A DNA stretch of 64,000 nt from the NCBI GenBank assembly GCA_963975575.1, contig CAXBHL010000003.1, positions 62,001 to 126,000 of the forward strand, in the 5' to 3' direction. Positions 36,659 to 46,017 of the stretch are shown here, in pieces. A program made the translations under genes and the position numbers. The notes beneath the pieces were generated by a model that saw only the letters and a program-made list of their open reading frames with translations, had not been told where the DNA came from and did no database searches. Each line of letters opens with the position of its first letter. Position 1 is the stretch's first letter. This DNA is from UBA6054 sp963975575. GTDB taxonomy: Bacteria > Planctomycetota > Phycisphaerae > Phycisphaerales > UBA1924.

Positions 36659-37498
36659 ATGCCGATGAAGTTTGGGACAGCCATCAAACTCGTGGAGCAG
36701 GAACTCCTCCTGCTCCGCGAGGACATCGTCGCCGGCCGGAAAGAGCGATGGGAGCGTGTGCTCACCTCCATAGCCCATCACCACGCGTACCGCTTCGAGA
36801 ACGTGCTGCTCATCGAGGTGCAGCAGCCGGGCAGCACCGTCGTCCGCACTGAAGCTCACTGGAATCAGGTCGCCCGCAAGGTTGAAGAACGAACGCCGCC
36901 CATCTACGTCATCGACGGGGAGGCGGACAAGACGCGACGGCTGGCCTTCGGAGAGCACTGGCTTGACCGCCACTACTTTTCGCCCCCGATGGTCGAGGTT
37001 TTCGATATTCGTGACACCCTAGGCCAGTGGCCCGACCGACCCGAATCTCATCCCGGTTCTCCGCGAGGGAGCGTCCGTGAGCTGCTCGACTGGACTGAGC
37101 GTGCCGCGGCACGCCACGGCATCGATGTCATTTACGACGAGCTCAACGGCTCAGACGGCTACAGCCTCGGCGGCGTGGTCGTGGCTGAGCGCCGACTTGA
37201 TTGTTCCGAGCGGTTTCTGACAGTGCTGTCGCTGCTCGCCGAGGAGCTCGTGCGAGCTTGTCGGAGTTCTGCTTCCGGCGTTGGGAACGTTCAAGAATCC
37301 CTCGCAGCGGGCTGTATCACGCACATCGTGACATCTGCGGTGGGGTTTGACCCAATACCGGTTCCGCCACCAACGCCACCCGGGCCTGATGAACTCGGCG
37401 TCGTCGCTCTGACAGCACTTTTGGCTCGCGTGCAAACGGTTGCTTCGATTATCCTCAACGGGCTCCAAGCCGAACTCGCGGAAGACTTGCCGGTCTGA
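36659..37498 (+). CDS. ArdC-like protein with lost metalloprotease motif
   Basis: A 279-residue protein. The ATG at 36659 has GAGGTG 6 bases upstream. The first 90 residues match the ArdC-type ssDNA-binding domain pattern (SIAHHHAYRFENVLLIEVQQ, then TVVRTEAHWNQVARKVEE). The second half aligns in layout with the peptidase domain of the gene at 34363, but where HELAHE should be it reads LLAEELVRAC, so both zinc His residues are missing. The frame is open and well formed. It may be a non-catalytic decoy or DNA-binding version rather than simple decay. Confidence 0.6.
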   Translation: MPMKFGTAIKLVEQELLLLREDIVAGRKERWERVLTSIAHHHAYRFENVLLIEVQQPGSTVVRTEAHWNQVARKVEERTPPIYVIDGEADKTRRLAFGEHWLDRHYFSPPMVEVFDIRDTLGQWPDRPESHPGSPRGSVRELLDWTERAAARHGIDVIYDELNGSDGYSLGGVVVAERRLDCSERFLTVLSLLAEELVRACRSSASGVGNVQESLAAGCITHIVTSAVGFDPIPVPPPTPPGPDELGVVALTALLARVQTVASIILNGLQAELAEDLPV

Positions 37499-37554
37499 CA
37501 TCCACCCGATGTCCGTCGCCGCGGCTGTCGTCTTGGACTTCACGAGGTCAATCG

Positions 37555-38317
37555 ATGCTCCGGTCGACGACACAATACTGCGCCGCCGCCATCAAGCGGT
37601 ACTTCGCGGAGTCGCTGCACCGCGAGGACTACTACAGCCAGGGTACAGAGATACCGGCGCGGTCTGGTCATCGAGTTCCACCGGCCATCGCGGGGGTTCC
37701 GGTCGGGCGACCGCACCCGCGTGCTCGGGGTCGACCCGCACGGCGGCGTCTGGGTCTGGAGCCGGTTCCTCACCCCCGAGCGGTTGAACCTCCGGCACGG
37801 GGACCGCTTCACGGTCTCGGAGGCACGGCGGGCTCACCTTGCGGTTGGGGACCGCATCCGCGTGAACCGATACACCCGCCCCGCCGTCGGCCGCCCGCTC
37901 CGCTCCAATACCGTCGTCACCGTCAAAGCGTTCAATCCCGTTGGCGACATCGTCGTGGACGGCATGCGAATCCTGAGCCGCCGATTCGGGCACTTCGAGC
38001 ACGACTACGTCACCACCACCTCCAACCTGAAGGGACGCCGGGCCGACGCGACCGCGTTCGTCGTCGAGGCGGGCGAGTACGCCAAGTCCGAGTCCAGGGA
38101 CGTCGTCGCCACCGGCGAAGCGAGCAGGAAGGACTTCCGGGTCTTCGCCGACGACGAGGAAGGGATGACCAACCTGTTGTCCTTCGACCGTCCGGTGACC
38201 TCGGCCACCGACCTCGAAGACCGCATCGATGAGCTCGACCTCGAACAGCAGGACTTCGAGCTCATCTTCCACCGCACCCAACCGCATGACGAAGTGGGGT
38301 TCAGGCATGGACGCTAA
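37555..38317 (+). pseudogene. MobF-type conjugative relaxase with internal deletion
   Basis: The start, LRSTTQYCAAAIKRYFAESL and HREDYYSQGTEI, matches the N-terminus of TrwC/TraA relaxases. After about 40 codons, near 37660-37680, the sequence jumps frame and continues RRGLVIEFHRPSRGFRSGDR and TRVLGVDPHGGVWVWSRF, which resembles the C-terminal helicase end of such proteins. A later GTG at 37721 opens a 198-residue frame that ends at 38317. Tyrosine nicking residues, the metal-binding His triad and the helicase motifs are all missing, so the element has lost relaxase function. Confidence 0.6.
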
Positions 38318-38699
38318 CGCACTCGAATCGGCCCGACGGGCCATCCTCGGCAACGAGCTCGCGTCGGTCACGGACGGGAACCGTCCGGGCATGCTGGACC
38401 TGCGGCCCAGGAAAGGCCAGTGGCTCGCCCTGCCGTACAACTCGCTGCGAGAGGTCACGTTCCTGGCGGACGGGCGGCCGCCGCTCCGCATCGAGTTCTC
38501 GTCCTACGTCGTGGAGATTGAGGGGAGCAACCTGAAGGGCGTGTACCTGGCGGTCGTCGCGGGGCGGGCGATGGTGCTGTCCGAGGTGCCGAGCCTGTAC
38601 CGAAACGACCTCGAAGAGCCCGAGGTAGCGCCCCCGAACATCGACCGCATCATGGTTCGCCGCAAGACCCGCTCGGCCATGGCTGACGAGGACTCGTGA
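38307..38699 (+). CDS. Hypothetical protein of conjugation region
   Basis: A 130-residue soluble protein (DANALESARRAILGNELASV at the start, then LPYNSLREVTFLADG). No known domain was recognised. It overlaps the end of the relaxase remnant by 11 bases and precedes the coupling-protein gene by 33 bases, so it is probably part of the transfer operon. Codon use is strongly GC3-rich like its neighbours. Confidence 0.5.
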   Translation: MDANALESARRAILGNELASVTDGNRPGMLDLRPRKGQWLALPYNSLREVTFLADGRPPLRIEFSSYVVEIEGSNLKGVYLAVVAGRAMVLSEVPSLYRNDLEEPEVAPPNIDRIMVRRKTRSAMADEDS

Positions 38700-38732
38700 G
38701 CTTTGGCCCGCAGGGCGACTGAGAGGCCCAAA

Positions 38733-40334
38733 ATGAGAGCAGACGTCTCCCCTAAGCAACGGCTTAGGGGCCGCACGCGGCAGTCCGGGGCGAATTTCAC
38801 AATATACTTTCCCGCGATGGGAGCTCCCAGACCCACCCCGAACGGTCAGGTCTCCAGCGGGCAACGATACCCGCTCGGTTATCCCCTCGCTCGGCTGACG
38901 AAGCACGACACGCTGACGCTCCAGGACGCCTTCGAGGGCATCCACATTTTCGGTGGGCTCGGATCGGGCAAGACCTCGGGCAGCGGCCAAACCCTCGCCC
39001 ACGCCTTCCTCCGGTCCGGCTTCGGCGGGCTGGTGCTGACCGCCAAGCCCGGCGAGACGGAGCTCTGGAGGCGGTACGGTCAGCAGACCGGCCGGGCCAT
39101 CATCCTGATTGGCCCCGACCACCCGCACCGGTTCAACTTCATCGAGTACGAGATGGGGCGGCCGGGCCGAGGGGCGGGGATCGCCAGCAACCTCGTCTCG
39201 CTCTTCGAGGAGGTCCTGGAGGTCCACACGCCGGGCAAGGTGCTCGGCGGTGACCCGTACTGGCGTGAAGCCCGGGGGCAGCTCCTCCGCAACGCGATCG
39301 ACCTGGTCCGACTGGGCACCGACAGGCTCGACTTCGAGGACGTTGTCGCGGTCATCCGCACGGCCCCGCGGCGGCCCGAGGAACGGGACGACCCGAAGTG
39401 GCGGCAAGAGTCCCGGTGCTGGCGTCTGATGCAGTCCGCGCTCGACCGGGTTGAAGCCTCGGGCATCCAGACCGACCAGCACGACCTCAAGGTCATCGCC
39501 GACTACTTCTTCGGGGAGTTCGCGCCGCTCGACCCCGAGCCACGATCGAGCATCGTCAGCATGGTCGGAGCCCTCACCGACATGATGGTCAGGGGGGAGA
39601 TCCGCAAGCTCTTCCTGACCACCACCAACATCGTCCCCGACGTCACCGAGAACGGAGCGGTCATCGTCTTCGACATGCCCGTACAGGAGTACCGCGAGGC
39701 CGGCCGGTTCGCCCAAGTCCTGTTCAAGACCATCTTTCAGCGGATGGTCGAGCGGCGGCAGAATCGCTCGGAGACCGCCAGGCCGCTCTTCTTGTGGGCG
39801 GACGAATCGCAGCTCTTCTCGACGCACTACGACACAACCTTCCAGACCACCGCCCGCGAGTCCCGAGTCGCGACGGTCTACCTCACCCAGAACCTCCCCA
39901 ACTACTACGACGCGTTCGGGTCCGACAGTGGGGGGCGTGACCGCACCAAGAAGCTGCTCGGGGCGTTCGGCATCAAGATCTTCCACGCCAACGGCGACCT
40001 GGAGACCAACAAGTTCGCCGAGCAGCTCTTCGGACAGGAACTGACCTGGCGAGAGTCCGAGTCGAGCGGGTACTCCGACAGCACCGGGACGAACTACAGC
40101 AGTCAGTCGAAGTCGGGTTCGTCGGGTCGCCACCAGGCTATCGACTTCGCGATCCGAGCCAAGCGTTTCACCGAGATGCTCCGCGGCGGTCCGCAGCGTG
40201 GCTGGACCGAGGCGTACGCCTTCCGCGCCGGCGAGCCGTGGAAGACCACCAACTCGAATCTCCTGTACTGCCGATTCCCGCAGACCGTGCAGCACTTCCC
40301 ACGCAACGGACGTTCCGGCGGAGGTCGCGGATGA
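38733..40334 (+). CDS. Type IV coupling-protein-like ATPase (VirD4/TraG family)
   Basis: About 533 residues from the ATG at 38733, which has GAGAGG 6 bases upstream; ATGs at 38703 and 38817 are alternatives. Walker A GGLGSGKT lies at about residues 74-81 and Walker B is in RPLFLWADESQLF. ESRVATVYLTQNLPNYYD and the FGIKIFHANGDLETNKFAEQ region are typical of the TraG/TraM-recognition C-terminal part. Coupling proteins deliver relaxase-DNA to the secretion channel. No N-terminal membrane helices are present here, which is unusual; the next gene may supply them. A 9-base-pair hairpin (38749-38770) lies inside the first codons. Confidence 0.8.
   Translation: MRADVSPKQRLRGRTRQSGANFTIYFPAMGAPRPTPNGQVSSGQRYPLGYPLARLTKHDTLTLQDAFEGIHIFGGLGSGKTSGSGQTLAHAFLRSGFGGLVLTAKPGETELWRRYGQQTGRAIILIGPDHPHRFNFIEYEMGRPGRGAGIASNLVSLFEEVLEVHTPGKVLGGDPYWREARGQLLRNAIDLVRLGTDRLDFEDVVAVIRTAPRRPEERDDPKWRQESRCWRLMQSALDRVEASGIQTDQHDLKVIADYFFGEFAPLDPEPRSSIVSMVGALTDMMVRGEIRKLFLTTTNIVPDVTENGAVIVFDMPVQEYREAGRFAQVLFKTIFQRMVERRQNRSETARPLFLWADESQLFSTHYDTTFQTTARESRVATVYLTQNLPNYYDAFGSDSGGRDRTKKLLGAFGIKIFHANGDLETNKFAEQLFGQELTWRESESSGYSDSTGTNYSSQSKSGSSGRHQAIDFAIRAKRFTEMLRGGPQRGWTEAYAFRAGEPWKTTNSNLLYCRFPQTVQHFPRNGRSGGGRG
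38749..38770 (+). repeat. Perfect hairpin at start of coupling-protein gene
   Basis: CCCCTAAGC (38749-38757), loop AACG, then GCTTAGGGG (38762-38770). A TATACT box (38803-38808) stands 8 bases before the ATG at 38817. The hairpin may control translation or be a protein site in front of a shorter gene start. Confidence 0.5.
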
Positions 40335-41788
40335 TCTCCCTGAGTCGACCATTCTTCACCCCGGTGGCGATCCTGCTCCGACAGAGCTCGGGCGGGTTCG
40401 TAGTCGGCTTCCTGCCCTTCGCACAGACGATGGTGTGGTTCGCGGCGATCACGTTGTTCCTGCTGCTGCTCCGCGGGTACGCCGAGGACACGTGGATCGG
40501 CGGCCTGCTCGCCGTCCCGATCGCCCGCCCGATGGCCGTGCTCACCATCGGTCTCGCCGTGGTGTGGCTGGTCCGGTCCGTCGGGCTCTGGAGCCCGCAC
40601 GGTCCGATTCGAGACCATTACGCGAACCCCGCATTCACCGGCCGTGCGAGTCGTCTGTGGTCCCGCATCGCGGTGACCGACCGCGAGTGGACCGTGCTTG
40701 AGGTCTACGAGCCGTTGATCCTGACATCGACCGGCATCGTGCTGACCATGTTCCCTTGGACACGCATCGCGGGGGTGATGCTGATCGCGATGGCCGCCGC
40801 GTGTGCGTACCAGACCATCTCGGACCTTCGCTACAACAACCGTGGGGAAGAGTCGCTGGATGACTTCATCGCAGGAGTGCTTTCGACGGGCCGCGATGAA
40901 GTCGAGGAGGAAGAGGAGGAGGACTACAGCCGGCCGCACGTCCCGGACTCGCCGTTCGCCGACCTGTCCGATGACCTCGTCGCGTTGATGGACGACGAGA
41001 CGAAAGCCGCGATCGAGCAAGCCCGGTCCGAAGCCACGCCCCCTCCGGCACGCGCCCGCACGTCCAAGAAGGCCAAGCGTCGCCGGTACATCGAGCTCAA
41101 GCCCCGCGGGCCGGTCTCATTCCGACCGGGCACCAGCTTCGCGTGCTCGCTCTACTTCGTCCTCGGCCTTTGCACCTTCATCGTCGCACTAAGCCCCTCG
41201 GAGATTTACGCCAGCTCACCCGACCGCTGGCGATCCGCGATTCTGAGCGTCCAGGACGGAGCCGCTCGCCTTGGGCTCGCGAGGCCCGCGGACCGCGAGT
41301 CCCCCGGCGGGCTGGCGACGGCCGTGCTGGACCGCGTCGCACCGGATGACCTCGGCAAGCTCCGGCGGGACGCGGTCCGACGCGAGAAAGAGCGGGTCGC
41401 CGCCGAGTTCGACGAGGCCACCGCCGCCGTGACCAAGCTGCGAGCGTTGGTCGAGGAGCGACTCGGGTTCTCGCTCGATGTGTCCGCGACAACCCCGCAG
41501 TTCGACGAGCTCGTGCTGGAACACGACTCGGTTGCCGAGGCTTGGGTCGCCCTGCTCAACGGGGCGGACGGCTACACGGCGAAGGTGGCCGATGCCCGCC
41601 GACGCCTCGATGCTGTCTGGGTGCCCGACGGTGTCGACGTGGAGGCGTACGACGCATTGTTCGACGAAGCTCGGCAGTGGGACAAAGAAGTCGACGCCCT
41701 TGTCGAGCATGTTGACCACCTCGCCAGCATGCTCAAAGCGAAGCGGTTCGAGGACGCACTCGACCGAGACCCGGGGGGCGGCCCCTGA
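40331..41788 (+). CDS. Membrane protein paired with coupling ATPase
   Basis: A 485-residue protein whose ATG overlaps the ATPase stop (ATGA). It has about five hydrophobic helices (near residues 23-45, 54-75, 122-140, 142-158 and a later one near 275-295), an acidic loop of consecutive Glu residues near 200, and a C-terminal half of about 180 residues rich in charged helices. No known domain was recognised. Tight coupling to a VirD4-like ATPase lacking membrane helices suggests that it anchors the ATPase or forms part of the transfer channel. Confidence 0.6.
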   Translation: MISLSRPFFTPVAILLRQSSGGFVVGFLPFAQTMVWFAAITLFLLLLRGYAEDTWIGGLLAVPIARPMAVLTIGLAVVWLVRSVGLWSPHGPIRDHYANPAFTGRASRLWSRIAVTDREWTVLEVYEPLILTSTGIVLTMFPWTRIAGVMLIAMAAACAYQTISDLRYNNRGEESLDDFIAGVLSTGRDEVEEEEEEDYSRPHVPDSPFADLSDDLVALMDDETKAAIEQARSEATPPPARARTSKKAKRRRYIELKPRGPVSFRPGTSFACSLYFVLGLCTFIVALSPSEIYASSPDRWRSAILSVQDGAARLGLARPADRESPGGLATAVLDRVAPDDLGKLRRDAVRREKERVAAEFDEATAAVTKLRALVEERLGFSLDVSATTPQFDELVLEHDSVAEAWVALLNGADGYTAKVADARRRLDAVWVPDGVDVEAYDALFDEARQWDKEVDALVEHVDHLASMLKAKRFEDALDRDPGGGP

Positions 41789-41879
41789 CCACCACGCCCG
41801 TTGTGGGCTCACCCGTCCACACCAAGGACCAACACTGACGACACACCCTGATCGCAGAACACACCGGAGGACCGAAACC

Positions 41880-43253
41880 ATGCGACGACTCAACCGATTG
41901 CCATTTCTCATTGCCACGCTCACCCTCGGTTGCGTCGGAGTCGCGTCCGCCCAGGTGTCGACCGACGACGTCCGTCAAGCAGCACGCGAACGCGTGTACG
42001 GCTCGCTCGCCGACCAGGAGCAGCAGGCGTACGCCCGCTCGCTGCTCGTGCAGTTCGAGACCCGCGTAAAGCAGACCCAGTCACTCATCCAGCAGGTCGA
42101 GCAGCGGAACGCGGCGTACCGAGAGCAGATGGACGCCCTGCTTACGAACGAGGACGGCAAGCGGCTCGGCCGCAAGGGCATGTCCGTCGCCATGCACTTC
42201 ATGGGCTATCAGGAGCAGCCCTTGGTCGAACCGAGTGAGCTGGCGGCGAAGAAGGCCTTTGTGGAACAGATGCTCGCGTTCCTGGAACGCGCGAAGTCGG
42301 GACCGGACGGATATGTCCCTCAGGCCGAGCGGGTCGAGGAAGCCGACGACGCGTACCTCTGGGCTCGATCGCGTGCGATGAAGCTAAGCGAGACCGAAGC
42401 ATGGCTGAAGGAGAACCTGTCGTCGCTCGACCGCTCGGAAGATGTCTCCGCCGACCCCACGCTGGAGAGTCGGATCGATGCGTACCGGGCCGAGCTGCGA
42501 CAGGCGTGGATCGATGCACAGACTCGCGGACGGCAGGCCGCCCGCGAGGCCGCCGAGCCGGTGATGGAGCAGAACGCACGGACCGCGGAGCTGGAGCGTG
42601 CCCTACTCGAAGCGAATCAGAAGCTGGCTCTCGCCCGCCAGCAGAACGAGCAGCAACGCATCGACTTCGAGATGCGGATGGAGCGACAGCGGATCGAGCT
42701 GCGGGAACGCCTCGCCGCATCGCAGCGTGAGATGGACGACCGGCTCGCGGAGATTGAACGGCAGAACAAGCTCGCCGAGGCTGAGCGGATGCGCCGGGAC
42801 GCCGAGGCCGGGGCTGAGGCCGGGTCGATCCGCGACGATGCGCGGCGTGTTGAGCTGGTGGCGAAGTGCAACTCACCGCAGGTGCAAGCGGACCTCGCCC
42901 CGTTCCTTGCCGAAGGCCTCTGGCAACCCGGTGACTTCGAACGCAACATCCGCTTTGAGAAGGCCCCGATGTCCTTCAGCAAAATCCGTGCGGACGGAGC
43001 TCTTGTGGACGACATCAACGGGTATCAGCGGCTGCTTGAGATCGCGAACGCCCAGGGCTGCTTCCCTCGCGGAGGCGGACGAGGCGCCTACTACCAGAAG
43101 CGTGAACACCTCGATAACGACCGGCCGAAGTGGGGCTATCCGCAGTACTGGAAGAACCTCACCACGGACCAGATCCAGGAAGTCCGACGGATTCAGGCCC
43201 TGCTCAATGAGCTGGGTCCGACGCTCGTTGAAGAAGGGATGCTGGCCCGGTGA
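41880..43253 (+). CDS. Secreted coiled-coil protein of conjugation region
   Basis: A 457-residue protein with a signal peptide (cleavage after ASA, residue 24), a helical region and a long Glu/Arg/Gln-rich coiled coil (about residues 225-330; for example RMERQRIELRERLAASQREM). A small C-terminal domain contains CNSPQVQADLAPFLAEGLW and AQGCFPRGGGRGAYYQ. No family recognised. Its place 91 bases after the membrane partner suggests a periplasmic part of the transfer or secretion apparatus. Confidence 0.55.
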   Translation: MRRLNRLPFLIATLTLGCVGVASAQVSTDDVRQAARERVYGSLADQEQQAYARSLLVQFETRVKQTQSLIQQVEQRNAAYREQMDALLTNEDGKRLGRKGMSVAMHFMGYQEQPLVEPSELAAKKAFVEQMLAFLERAKSGPDGYVPQAERVEEADDAYLWARSRAMKLSETEAWLKENLSSLDRSEDVSADPTLESRIDAYRAELRQAWIDAQTRGRQAAREAAEPVMEQNARTAELERALLEANQKLALARQQNEQQRIDFEMRMERQRIELRERLAASQREMDDRLAEIERQNKLAEAERMRRDAEAGAEAGSIRDDARRVELVAKCNSPQVQADLAPFLAEGLWQPGDFERNIRFEKAPMSFSKIRADGALVDDINGYQRLLEIANAQGCFPRGGGRGAYYQKREHLDNDRPKWGYPQYWKNLTTDQIQEVRRIQALLNELGPTLVEEGMLAR

Positions 43254-43262
43254 ATCCCGCGG

Positions 43263-43694
43263 ATGGAGGCCATTCAGGGAATGCATGACGCCATCTACTA
43301 CCCCAGCATCCGGTGCACCGACCGCGGCCTGATCGCGTCGGCGTTGTTCCTTTGGGACAGCCTTTCGTTCATCGTGCCGCACAAAGGCATGACCGGCTCG
43401 ACGGGCGACAAAGAAGTCGACGAGGCACTGGAGCTCGTCGGGACGGACTTGGTCCCGAGTGATGAAGCGAAGCGCGAAGCCACACGCGAGATTCGTCAAC
43501 TCATCGATGCCGCATGTGACGGCGGCATCGACCTCACGCTCTCGAACCCAGATTCAATTCAAACGTATCCGATTCTTCCTGGGACGACAGGACACCAGTT
43601 GAACTCTTCGCAGCCCAGATCGGTCTCTGGGCCCTGGAAACGCGGATTCTGGTTTCGCCGTGAAACACTCGACCGTTTGAGGTTACCAGTGTAA
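43263..43694 (+). CDS. Truncated DUF6236-like protein
   Basis: A 143-residue frame. The N-terminal part MHDAIYYPSIRCTDRGLIAS-type segment followed by FLWDSLSFIVP resembles DUF6236-type proteins, which are normally much longer. From about residue 100 the composition changes (Ser/Thr/Gln/Trp-rich), and it ends close to the start of the lower-GC metal module. This suggests that the gene was cut by insertion of that module. ATG 43281 is an alternative start. Confidence 0.4.
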   Translation: MEAIQGMHDAIYYPSIRCTDRGLIASALFLWDSLSFIVPHKGMTGSTGDKEVDEALELVGTDLVPSDEAKREATREIRQLIDAACDGGIDLTLSNPDSIQTYPILPGTTGHQLNSSQPRSVSGPWKRGFWFRRETLDRLRLPV

Positions 43695-43755
43695 GCGACA
43701 ATCAATCCAAGACTCCGCAGGGTCCTTTCGTGAAAGTGTGACCGTGCTCTCCGAC

Positions 43756-46017
43756 TTACTGGCGGGGTCGCCACCTCAACAGCCGGAGTCCATTGAAGAC
43801 AACGAACAAACTAGCTCCCACATCTGCGAGCACCGCCATCCAAAGCGTGGCAACGCCTGCTATAGCAAGCACAAAGAACACGAGTTTGATACCTAGTGCC
43901 AAACCGATGTTCTGCTTGAGCACTCTCGCCGTGCGGCGCGAAAGCGAGACAAACTCGGGCAGCGAGAGGAGGTCGTCTCGCATAAATGCCACATCAGAGG
44001 TTTCGATCGCCGTGTCCGTACCAGCTGCGCCCATCGCAAAGCCGATACTGGCCTTCGCAAGTGCCGGAGCATCATTGATCCCGTCTCCGACCATGCCGAC
44101 GGCTGATTGGCCATGCTGCGCCAGAAGCTCATCAATCGCTTTCAGCTTATCTTCTGGCAATAGTTCGCCGCGTGCAATATCGATACTGACTTTCTTCGCG
44201 ATCGCATCTGCGGTCTTCTGATTGTCTCCGGTGAGCATCACCACGCGGATACCCGCTTCATGGAGGCGGACAATGGCCTGCATGCTCGTCTCACGTGGTG
44301 TGTCGGCCACAGCGAGTAAACCAAGAACCTCGCTTGACGAAGATAGAGTAACAGCTGTCTTGCCTTGAACCTCCAGCCTTTCCAGATTTGCTTCGATCGA
44401 AGGTGTACACATGCCGCGTTTGTGCAAAAAGCGGTGGTTGCCAACGAAGTACATCTCTCCGTTGACAACACCCTGCACGCCTCGCCCGGTGACCGATCGG
44501 AACTCCTCGACCCGGAACAGTGGTTCCGTATTACCATTCCAGGCAGAACTGATTGCTCGTGCGACAGGGTGATCGGACAACGAGTCAATACTCGCGGCGA
44601 TGCGAAGGACTTCTTCCTTGGTAACGATCGCCCCAGTCTCATTGACCGGCGTCACATCCGTGAGTCTGGGTAGGCCCTCCGTGATCGTGCCAGTCTTGTC
44701 GAGAGCAACAACCGTGAGGTGCCGACCCTGTTCGAGATACACGCCGCCCTTGATGAGGATTCCACGCTTAGCCGCAGCCGTCAGTCCGCTGACGATCGTC
44801 ACGGGAGTTGAAATCACCAATGCGCACGGACAGGCTATGACCAGCAAGACCAAAGCCTTGTAGAGCCAGGATGAAAATGGCTGTTGGAATACCAGCCAAG
44901 GCACAACTGCTATCAGTGCCGCCAGCACTACAACTATTGGTGTATAGACTTTCGCGAACGAGTCGACGAACCGCTGCGTCGGTGCTCGCTGACCCTGTGC
45001 TTCCTGCACTGAGCGGACAATCCGTGCAATGGTCGTCTGGTCTTTTCCGCCCGTGGTCTTGAACTCTAAAAGTCCGTTTCCGTTAATGCTTCCCGCATAT
45101 ACGTGGTCGTCCACGGCTTTGTCCACGGGGATGCTCTCGCCGGTGATCGGAGCCTGATTCACCGCTGACGAGCCAGCCACGACGATGCCGTCAAGGGGAA
45201 GCCGCTCACCTGGCTTGACTCGCACGATTGACCCGACTGCTACCGATTCCACTGCAACTGTCTTCCAGTCGTCAGCACTCTGCGCACTGGAAGTCTTTAC
45301 ATTCGCGACTTCGGGAGCCATGGCCATCAACCCTCGGACGGCATCTCTCGCCCGTTCGAGTGAGTGCGCTTCGATCAGTTCCGCGACAGCGAATAGAAAC
45401 ACGACCATCGCGGCTTCGGGCCACGCTCCAATCGCCGCCGCGCCGATCACTGCCACGGTCATGAGGAAGTTGATATTGAGCGTGAGTGTCTTGAGTGCGA
45501 CCAGCCCCTTCTTGAGTGTGGGCAGTCCACCCAAGAGCATCGATGCGATAGCAAGCGTAACTACGGGCCACGCGGTTTCCTTGATTCCGGCGAAGTACAG
45601 CCCTTCGGCCGCAAACGCCAGAACACCCGACGTGCCTAGTAAGGCCAGTTCCTTTCGTGTTGCGACTGGTTCGGCCTGCTCTTCTCCAGGACCGACATCG
45701 GTCCCGCAAGGAACACCCGGATCGCACGCCGCTCCTTCTTCTACCTGAGCGGCATTGCTAGATCCATGAGTATGCCTCTCGCGATCACGCTCCGCCTGGT
45801 CGTTCTTCGCATTCCCAATGCGGGGCTCCATCCCGACGCTCTTGAGCGCCGACACGATGGTCGTTTCATCAGAAAGAGAGTGCGAAACAGTCAGTCGACG
45901 GTTGAAGAGGTCAAAGTGCAACTCATCGACACCCTCGACTGACTTGAGGCGGTTGCGGATTACGGCCTCCTCAGCAGGGCAGTCCATCGACGGGATCATG
46001 AAGGTGCTTTTGGTCAT
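43756..46017 (-). CDS. Zn/Cd/Pb-exporting P-type ATPase, CPC (P1B-2) type
   Basis: A 753-residue ATPase of the ZntA/CadA group. The N-terminal HMA domain carries MDCPAEE (Cys13), the variant typical of Zn/Cd/Pb pumps. A His/Cys-containing linker (residues 75-115, with ACDPGVPC) follows. Later come a CPC motif (396-398), ITGES, the phosphorylation site DKTGTITEG (Asp440) and GDGINDAPALAKASIG. It is on the minus strand, divergent from the CzcCBA operon across a 366-base gap. No CadC or MerR regulator gene was found nearby. Confidence 0.93.
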   Translation of the reverse strand: MTKSTFMIPSMDCPAEEAVIRNRLKSVEGVDELHFDLFNRRLTVSHSLSDETTIVSALKSVGMEPRIGNAKNDQAERDRERHTHGSSNAAQVEEGAACDPGVPCGTDVGPGEEQAEPVATRKELALLGTSGVLAFAAEGLYFAGIKETAWPVVTLAIASMLLGGLPTLKKGLVALKTLTLNINFLMTVAVIGAAAIGAWPEAAMVVFLFAVAELIEAHSLERARDAVRGLMAMAPEVANVKTSSAQSADDWKTVAVESVAVGSIVRVKPGERLPLDGIVVAGSSAVNQAPITGESIPVDKAVDDHVYAGSINGNGLLEFKTTGGKDQTTIARIVRSVQEAQGQRAPTQRFVDSFAKVYTPIVVVLAALIAVVPWLVFQQPFSSWLYKALVLLVIACPCALVISTPVTIVSGLTAAAKRGILIKGGVYLEQGRHLTVVALDKTGTITEGLPRLTDVTPVNETGAIVTKEEVLRIAASIDSLSDHPVARAISSAWNGNTEPLFRVEEFRSVTGRGVQGVVNGEMYFVGNHRFLHKRGMCTPSIEANLERLEVQGKTAVTLSSSSEVLGLLAVADTPRETSMQAIVRLHEAGIRVVMLTGDNQKTADAIAKKVSIDIARGELLPEDKLKAIDELLAQHGQSAVGMVGDGINDAPALAKASIGFAMGAAGTDTAIETSDVAFMRDDLLSLPEFVSLSRRTARVLKQNIGLALGIKLVFFVLAIAGVATLWMAVLADVGASLFVVFNGLRLLRWRPRQ

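Noticed and set aside
38301..40352. A minus-strand open frame of about 680 codons opposite the coupling ATPase
   Set aside because: The plus strand has clear Walker A and B motifs. The opposite reading has no motif and no ribosome site.
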